The translations under genes and the position numbers were made by a program. From the NCBI GenBank assembly GCA_022036555.1, contig CM039139.1, forward strand, positions 14,970,319-15,034,318: a DNA stretch of 64,000 nt, in the 5' to 3' direction. The DNA is from Microstegium vimineum. Its lineage: Eukaryota; Streptophyta; Magnoliopsida; Poales; Poaceae. Of this stretch, positions 57,329-64,000 are shown in pieces. Position 1 is the first letter of the stretch. Every line of letters starts with the position of its first letter. The notes beneath the pieces are model-generated. The model saw only the letters and a program-made list of their open reading frames with translations. It ran no database searches and had not been told where the DNA came from.

Positions 57329-57640
57329 CGCGCGCACAGCGGGGAGGTCGCCGCCATCGCGGCCAGCCGCAGCGCCGCCACTGCAGGAGGGAGAGGAAGG
57401 GAAGAGCCGGTGAGGCCAGAGCGGCGCAGCCGCCGGGGCCAGACGAACCGGGCGAAAGGAAGCCAGGAAGGGAAACGAGGAGTTGGGATCGAGAGAGGAC
57501 GCGGGGTGGCGGTCTGGGTCCGGCTGGAGGGCGGGGGGCTGGCCGTAAAAGCGGCTGGCGGGCAGGTAATCGCAAAAACGCCACGAAATCGGAATTTTCT
57601 CTTCTTCGGCCGAAACATTTCCACAATATAGGGGTCTAGA
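57329..57640 (-). other. GC-rich segment, possible first exon of the split gene
   Basis: Immediately past the Copia break. On the minus strand CTCCTGCAG is followed by TGGCGGCGCTGCGG and an ATG at 57357 opening MAATSPLCAR before running into the Copia sequence. GC-rich leaders of this kind are typical grass 5' exons. The next candidate exon on this strand would be at 50841, beyond the insertion. No homology recognised. Confidence 0.25.
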
Positions 57641-57678
57641 CGTAAAAAAAAGAACGCGTTTACTATTCACGAAGATAT

Positions 57679-58020
57679 AGCTGGACCGCGGGTTGATTTC
57701 GACTAAAGTGGAGGGCTTTTATGCAAAAGAGCCGGTGGTGCGGGGGGCGAGCCTAGCCGTCCACGGGCGCGATCCGACGGCCGGAACGAGGGGCGCGACG
57801 TGGCCATGGTGAGGCCACGTCCAGGCCCGCGCGATAAGTAGCGGTAGATAGCTGGATCGCGGGTGGATTTCGACTAAAGTGGAGGACTTTTATGCAAAAG
57901 AGCCGGTGGTGCGAGGGGCGAGCCTAGCCGTCCACGGACGCGATCCGACGGTCGGAACGAGGGGCGCGACGTGGCCATGGTGAGGCCACGTCCAGGCCCG
58001 CGCGATAAGTAGCGGTAGAT
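57679..58020. repeat. 171-bp tandem duplication
   Basis: Two units of 171 bases (57679-57849 and 57850-58020), each containing TTTCGACTAAAGTGGAGG, GCCTAGCCGTCCACGG and ATAAGTAGCGGTAGAT. A handful of substitutions separate them. The phrase about unread TTTTATGCAAAAGAGCCGG suggests transposon-derived DNA, but I cannot name the family. Confidence 0.92.
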
Positions 58021-58638
58021 TGGACCAGTTGCAGGCAGCAGTGGCGAGGTCATCTGATGTGGTGCTACCGTAAATATGTTAACGATAGATTAATTAGGTT
58101 TAATAGATTCATTTTGTAAATTAGTCATCGCTTGTGTATTTTTTTTATAATTTACTTATATTTAGTCCTTCTGTTGAGCATTTCCTAACCTCTAGTCCCT
58201 AGATCTAAACATTTTTTTTCAGTTCGATGAGTTAAACAATACTAACTTTTGACTAAACATGTACAAAATATGATACAAAATACACATAATTAGATTAATC
58301 ATGCTATATATTTTCATAGTAGATCTATTTAAATATGAAAATGTTAATAGTATTTTTTATTATGATATATGAAAATAGTCAAATCTAAATTTGGTTGACT
58401 CCTAAAATATGAGATGTTTACTTATTTTGGGACGGAGAACATTTTGGGATGGAGGACACTACATAGATGAGATAGGGAGCGGGCGCCATCAAGAACTTAG
58501 TGATTATTTTAGTTTAAACGATTATGCCTATCTAATTTTGCTTGTATATTATATGGCAACTTGGCATATAGAGTCAGAGAGACAGTCGTTGTATCCGGGG
58601 ACCTGCTGCTACGAACGTCGTTGTCATTTTGAATGCGA
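58021..58638. other. AT-rich DNA with MITE remnants
   Basis: GATTAATTAGGTTTAATAGA near 58.09 kb and AAATTAGTC resemble the interior of the Tourist-like element at 241-464, and ATTTTGGGACGGAGAA near 58.42 kb looks like an eroded Stowaway end. No gene is seen. Confidence 0.4.
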
Positions 58639-59171
58639 TCATCTTCAAAAAGTTTATTATATTTCACTTGAAAATTCTCGTGTTTTGTCAACTCTTAAAA
58701 TAATATGTAGTCTCTCTCCAATAATTTACTATTTTAGACTTGGCAAAATAAAAAAAAACATAAGACTTTTTTTCTCGAGATAAGAGGCGGCGGCGGGAGA
58801 AGAGGAGATGTCAAGTTGCCTCAGGTTGACATATTTACCAAGTGAGGGGGCAAACACACCAAGTTACTATTGATGTCAAGTTATTTTGTCAAACTATTGG
58901 AGACTATTTTTTTTATCAATAATAAATAGATGTCAAGTTGAGATAGCAAACTTTTGGAGATGCTCACTGACAAATATGTTAACTAGAGAGAGCTTGACAA
59001 TGACATTGTTTCTTCTCTCGCCGCCGCCTCTTATTCCAGAAAAAAAGAAAACATTTTGCTAAGTTTAAAATAACAAACTATTAAAAAGTGACTGTTTACT
59101 TGATATATTATTTTAGGAGTTGATGAAATACAATATTTACGAAGTGAAATATAAAACTCTTGGAGATGCTT
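58639..59171. mobile_element. Foldback/MITE with ~210-bp inverted arms
   Basis: The left arm (58639-58850) and the complement of the right arm (58948-59171) share, in the same order, ATATTTCACTT, GTCAACTC / ATCAACTC, TTAAAATAATAT, AATAAGAGGCGGCGGCG / GATAAGAGGCGGCGGCG, GAGAAGA, TGTCAAG and ACATATTT. The loop is only about 100 bases. The outer end reads GCATCTCCAAGAG, a motif common at ends of grass MITEs. It could give a long hairpin RNA. Confidence 0.75.
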
Positions 59172-59791
59172 TAATGTGTGATTAAAAGGATGATTGAAAG
59201 ATCTCGGTGCGTATATGGCCAGATAATTCGGGAGATCAAAGTACCAAGAGGATTTTTTTTTAAGAGATAAATTCGTACATGAGAACCGCTGGCACAGCAC
59301 ACATGCATGCGGACACGGATCGCGTGCAGTGCCTATTACCACTGCAAGATAAGCAGTAGTTGCACGTGAGCCATCCACACATGAAAGAACGGCTTGGATG
59401 AGAGCTCTCCTTTTCCTTTTTTTTTGTTTTACTATTTTCTATTCTCTGCTATGTGCTATCAGGTGGTTCTTCTTGACTAAAAAATTAGAGAAATAAAAAA
59501 GAAGGCATAGATATTACAATATGTTTCGTAGCTATTACGTAAAAGTTTAAACATTAATCACGGTCATATACAATATTCATATATGTAAAAGTTTTTCATA
59601 TAAAAATAATTATAATGCTATATACACCTATTACGTTACAAGATTTTTATTTAAAATTAACTCCATTTTTTTTTGATAAATTTGTCACATACAAAATGTT
59701 TCATAGCTATCAGTGCACGTTCAGCTTTGTTCACATTAAGAAATGTTAAAAAAGAAGATACCTTATATGTCACGAAGGTTTGGACGAAAAA
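59172..59791. other. Intergenic DNA
   Basis: AT-rich sequence with no feature recognised. Confidence 0.4.
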
Positions 59792-60274
59792 CTCGAAGCT
59801 CGTTACCTCGCTCGGCTCGTGGCTGGCTCGGCTCGACTCGAGATAACGAGCCGAGCCGAGCCGAGCTGAGCCAAGATTTTAGCTCGTTAGCTATGACGAG
59901 CCAACTCGAGTCAGCTCGCGAGCCGCTCGTGAGCCAAACGAGCCACAATTTTAAGAAAAAAAAGTAGCAGAACTTATATTTATTTTTATATATTAGTATA
60001 CTACAGCATATATGTTAACACATATTAATTTTTTATTCAATTTAAGATGATTAGATATTTTATTTTTGTATTATTACTATTATCAAGTTTTAGATAAATA
60101 CAAATATTACATTTTGTGATTTTTTTATACCTGGCTCGCGAGCTTAACGAGCCATCTCGAACTTTTAACGAGCCGAGCCGAGCTAGCTTTCTGGCTCGTT
60201 AGGATAACGAGCCGAGCCGAGCTAGCTCGTTATCCTAACGAGCCTTAACGAGCCGAGCTGGCTCGTTATCCAGC
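59792..60274. mobile_element. Element with GGCTCG/CGAGCC subterminal repeat clusters
   Basis: Two clusters (59792-59943 and 60132-60274) are packed with GGCTCG and its complement CGAGCC, often as AACGAGCCGAGCC, separated by about 190 bases of AT-rich DNA. Many copies are adjacent in opposite orientation, so each cluster is strongly palindromic. Dense short motifs near both ends are typical of transposase-binding subterminal repeats of hAT- or Mutator-like elements. I do not see clear terminal inverted repeats or a target duplication. Confidence 0.6.
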
Positions 60275-60720
60275 TTTTACTCACGGGCAAATCCAAAATA
60301 AAGCTAACTAAATTATATCATATCCAAAATTACAAATTTAAAAGATTTACCATATCTAATAGTTCGTGCATGCATCAATTTAGATCTAGAAAAAGAATTT
60401 TTATATCTAAAACTTTTTTTATTTATCATGTTTTACAAAGTGAAAATATAAATAAGTATATATTTCAGCTATTACCTTGTACAAAGTAACAGGTAATATT
60501 AACTCTCCAATCTAATTAAATGAACGGCTCATGATCACCACGAAGGTAGCACAATAAGACTTACTGGGGGTTGCAAGTTTTTTTATATTAAAACATGAGT
60601 AGAGAACTTTTTTCGTGATTTAGGAACAGAGAACCTTGATACATTCAACAGGAACTTAGTTTATCATTTGCTTTTTTGTGTTCAGCATATGTTGTGTAAA
60701 TGTAATTTAAAGGACATTAA
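60275..60720. other. Intergenic DNA
   Basis: AT-rich, no feature recognised. Confidence 0.4.
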
Positions 60721-61035
60721 GGCTCTGTTTAGTTCCATCAGAAATTCAAAATATAAAATCCCAACTATTTTAGATTTCAAAATCCAGAATGCAAAATATT
60801 TTAGTGGATTATTTAGTTTCAATCAAAGTTTGGTTTATTTTAGATTTTCATGATGGAGATTGTAAGGTGGCACACATGTAAAGTTTGACTTATTTTGGTC
60901 CCTTGAGTCCAAAATCTAAAATGAAAAATGAATCACTTTTTACCAAAAAATTTGAGTGACGTTTAGTTTCAATTTTGCAAAATGATGAGCTCAAACCCAA
61001 AATATTTTAGATTTTATGGGGAACTAAACAGAGTC
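60721..61035. mobile_element. MITE with GGCTCTGTTTAGTTCC ends
   Basis: Starts GGCTCTGTTTAGTTCC and ends GGAACTAAACAGAGTC, 315 bases, nearly perfect inverted ends. The interior repeats ATTTTAGATTT motifs in both orientations. Flanks are TAA on the left and TAC on the right, a possible 3-bp duplication with one change (Tourist-like). Confidence 0.75.
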
Positions 61036-61423
61036 TACCTCTCAGTTTAGAGCAAAATATATGCAATATATGTTATTACTGTTAACGGGCTATCTTGTGT
61101 TAGTTGTATTATTGAAATATTGATGTCCTCTCTTTTCTTATTCTATTTTTTTTACTCAACAAGAACCGGCTGATAGGAGAGAGTGAAGGAAAAAAAAAAG
61201 GAAATAGGAGAGCTCTCATTCAAGCCGTCCCTTCAGACATGGATGGCTCGGCTGCAGCCACTGCTTATCTTGCAGTGCTAGTAGCCAGTGCACGCGATCT
61301 GTGTCCCATGCACATAGCCTGACCTTTGTACGCAAATTCGAAGCTCAAGAAAGAGAAAATAAAATAAATCAGAGAGTCGGGTGGAAGTGGAACATCGCGC
61401 AAGTTTAGGCTCCGGCTTCCTTC

Positions 61424-61547
61424 GGCGTGTTCGCTTGACAGAATTATGCACTGTTTTGGTAGGATTATGTACTGCTGGTTGATTATTTTTAGAGAAAAAC
61501 ACTGTTGTAGTTAAATTTAAGCCGGCTAAAAAGCCAAGTGAATAGGC
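61424..61547. mobile_element. Short MITE (GTTCGCTTG type)
   Basis: Left end GGCGTGTTCGCTTGAC; complement of the right end GCCTATTCACTTGGCT. The interior contains AGAGAAAAACACTGTTGTAG, a phrase I know from a widespread grass MITE family. Length 124 bases; flanking duplication not clear. Confidence 0.65.
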
Positions 61548-62430
61548 TGCTTGATCTTAGCTATTCTCCTGTTCATTTCCATTCCAGGATGAAAACGTAA
61601 GAGCATTCAAAGAGCCAAAAAAAACTAATCAAATTTACTGGTTTTAGCTACTCTCTAAAATATATTTGATAAAAAAATACTAGAGTACTCTAACAAACTA
61701 TGTAAAAACAACAAACTGGATATCTATTCAAGTAAGCTATAAGCTATCTAAAAGAGTGAGCGAATGAAGTAGGATGAAGAGATGCTATATTTTGAGAGCA
61801 ATTTACAGAGTCTGATAGAGATTCCCTTTAAGAGCATCTCCATGAAACTTTGTGAAATATACTATCTAAATCATTATTTAGAGAGTTATTTAAGTAAAAA
61901 CTATTTTCTATATCTTTATACTCTCTAATAGCTTTTCTATATCTCATGCACAGTCTAAAGAGTTATTCTCCTCTTCTATATTTGGCTCGCGAAAAAATTA
62001 GAATAGAAGATACCTATATTTGCATAACCATTTAGAAAAGTTATTGGAGTGTGTTTTTTCAACAAAATTTATTTTCATAGTATTTAAAAAAATAAAAAGA
62101 GCCTTGTAATTAATCTAATAATAGTCAAATTTACCTTTAGAAAACAATTTGACTAATATTTTAAAGATACTCTAGGCTGTGTTGAGCGAGGGTGGTTACT
62201 CACACTAGGATTCTTTTAAAGAGATTTGACCTCGTTCTTATTTTCCTGAGAAATAGAGGCATGGAATAGAATTCCATAGCATTATTCCCTTTGCAATCCT
62301 ATGTTCTAAAAGCTCTCTTATGAAAAAAAAAAGTGTCAAGTAACGATTTTGTCAGGTGGCCATACAGAAATCATCATTTTATCCTCGATTGTCACAATTC
62401 TACGATCTGGTTGCCCTGAGATAACCTAGA
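61548..62430. other. AT-rich repeat-like DNA
   Basis: Contains GAGCATTCAAAGAG and GAGCATCTCCATGAAAC, with CTCTCTAAAATAT-like motifs in both orientations, suggesting one or two eroded MITEs of the 'gagcatctcc' kind. No gene is seen. Confidence 0.45.
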
Positions 62431-62780
62431 TGCGCATATTAGATGTTATCCGGGAGAAAGAAGTGCACAATCATTTGATGGCCATTAGGCAAACTGATCC
62501 TATACACGGCCCCAGAAGCTTTACTTGTAACCAAGTGCTTGTATGTGCTTTATGTACAAGGACACCACAATTACATGGAGTACAGGTTAGTACATCCGTT
62601 ATGTTATCTTACAAGAGCACGAGCCCCTCTCGTATGCATCAAATCCGCATCTGTTGGATACTCCTATCAGCAGCGAACAGCTCACTTGGACAATATAAAG
62701 CTCCTCTTCAGCGAAATGCAGCATTGGAGGTTCCTTCTTAACCAACACAGCAAGTCGTGGAAGGGATAACATCCCCAGTT
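62431..62780 (-). other. 3' UTR side of the TKI1-like gene
   Basis: About 350 bases past the stop codon of the TKI1-like gene on its strand. Probably 3' UTR; the short ORFs here do not look coding. Confidence 0.4.
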
Positions 62781-64000
62781 CTACATGATCGATGGAATCG
62801 AGTCATTCTTATCTGAGAAGAATGACAGGTTTCGAAATGCATCGAGGCTATTTGCCATCAGGCGGTTCCAACTATTTTGACTGTCCCCTATCAGTATGTC
62901 ATCGGCTTGATATCTCACAGACGGTATGTCCAAGTCCAGTGGTCCGAGTGAATCAGGCTGCCGAGAAAGAAAAAAAAAAGTAAGCTCAGCTAAGATAAGT
63001 CAGTACAAAAAAAACATTATGGTTTCTTCAAGTACCCAATATATGTCAGCTAAAGATTGATCCTTCGACTCATTAGTTTCATCACTTCGAGGTGGTGATT
63101 TAGCATAAAACTCCTCTTCGTCTTTGGCATCATCATTATAAGGATTATTGGCATCAGCCTCTCCTCCAGTCAAGTCCTAATAGTCACATAAATAAACAAG
63201 GTCAACAACTCAAACGTATAAACTTATTTTGCTTCTAGGAGAACCCAAAAGATGTCAGCAGACCTGAAGAAAACCTTGAAATCCTTCCGAATTTGAAGGA
63301 TGAACTTCATTGTCGGTATCAGGAGAGCTGCTAGGAGTGTTTGAACCTTGTTGCTTCCTGGAGGCTGACAAATTAAAGCTGAACTCATCACATGTTTCTT
63401 CTGCTCCCCATATGGTTGAATGGGTAGTATGGGCTGGATGCTCTGACACTTGATAACGAGAAGCATGAAGGGCAACAGCAGCATCAAACGAGTCATAGCT
63501 GCATGGATTCTCAAGAAACAAAGGATTTTTTACACTAGTCCCTATGCAATCCAAATGAGCGCCTTTGGACGCTTCTGTCAGTAAGTGCCCAACACTGATA
63601 TCTGTAAGAGTATCTGCCCACTCTACTTCAGATATTGCCACACAATTCATTCCCTGATCATCCTGAAGTATAAATGCATACTAAGTTACAATTAGAGAAA
63701 GAATGATCGCCCATAGAAACATTTAGTTGTCAGAAGGATGCAAGAGACAGAAAATACAACCTCAAAAGCTTGGGTTACAGGAACCTGCATTTGCTTTTGG
63801 CTGCCACAAGGGGGCACATTTGCCGGCTGATCTGGAAGCTCAGAGTTCTGGCCTGTACTGGATGGGGTTATATGCAATAACATTGAACTACAAGGATATT
63901 GCTCATGAGTGCAATTACTGAGCAAAGTACTATCCTTTTGCGCACAAGCCTTATCTCCTGATGGCAATTTGACTTGGATGGCCTCCAGTATCATGCAATC
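62781..64000 (-). CDS. TKI1: TSL-kinase interacting protein 1-like, C-terminal part
   Basis: Four exons on the minus strand: from the window edge to 63761, 63662..63264, 63176..63036 and 62957..62781. All junctions are GT-AG and in phase; 259 codons including the TAG at 62783-62781. Landmarks: ISEVEWADTLTDISVGHLLT, then NPCSYDSFDAAVALHASRYQ, STIWGAEETCDEFSFNLSAS and SLADIYW joined to PDSLGPLDLDIPS. I recall these from plant TKI1, a SANT/MYB-domain protein that interacts with and is phosphorylated by the Tousled-like kinase; the SANT domain would be outside the window. The protein is probably nuclear. No damage is seen. The name rests on remembered family motifs, so the symbol is less certain than the gene itself. 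Confidence 0.8.

Noticed and set aside
1..64000. CRISPR arrays, bacterial operons, phage attachment sites, rRNA and tRNA genes
   Set aside because: The window is plant nuclear DNA; none of the short repeats has regular spacers and no tRNA or rRNA signature was seen.

Overview
The window is nuclear DNA from a grass (Poaceae), probably a PACMAD species; I cannot name the species. The evidence is GT-AG introns, GC-rich 5' ends of coding regions against AT-rich introns, Stowaway- and Tourist-like MITEs, and nested Tat, Tekay and SIRE-type LTR retrotransposons. There are no bacterial operons, CRISPR arrays, or tRNA/rRNA genes that I can support. Host genes, left to right: (1) the 3' part of an ERD7-like senescence-domain gene (1-2301, +); (2) an intronless DYW-class PPR gene (2837-4834, +); (3) an 11-exon gene fusing a universal-stress-protein-like domain to a Ser/Thr kinase (36251-39458, +), whose summed exon length is an exact multiple of three; (4) a three-exon Lys-rich plant protein of unknown function (40072-42569, -); (5) the U4/U6.U5 snRNP and box C/D protein SNU13 (44332-46033, -); (6) possible exons of an unrecognised gene (about 47.2-50.9 kb, -); (7) the 3' part of a TSL-kinase interacting protein 1-like gene (62781-64000, -). 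The rest is mostly transposable elements. The largest block (8812-27759) reads as one minus-strand Tat-lineage Ty3/Gypsy element. It has a 166-bp 5' LTR, primer-binding site, gag, protease, RT, two RNase H regions, integrase, a spacer with an 85-bp tandem array, an oppositely oriented intron-bearing ORF with its own TATA box, a polypurine tract and an 834-bp 3' LTR. Its flanks match at 4 of 5 bases (CTTGT/CTCGT). A truncated Tekay-type chromovirus fragment with a roughly 4-kb LTR (15469 to about 20590) sits inside the spacer. A 3'-truncated SIRE/Maximus-like Copia element (51147-57328) lies between the candidate exons of gene (6) and a GC-rich segment that may hold that gene's first exon. All retroelement coding regions carry stops, frameshifts or deletions. 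Between genes lie several MITEs, a long foldback (58.64-59.17 kb), an element packed with GGCTCG motifs (59.79-60.27 kb) and an unusual number of short tandem duplications (37-171 bp). One is a near-exact 100-bp duplication starting at the kinase stop codon; another, of 160 bp, copies a splice acceptor and the start of a candidate exon. The host genes do not form an obvious pathway; this is an ordinary gene island broken up by nested retrotransposons. The least explained features are the promoter-bearing antisense gene in the Tat element and the gene apparently split by the Copia insertion.
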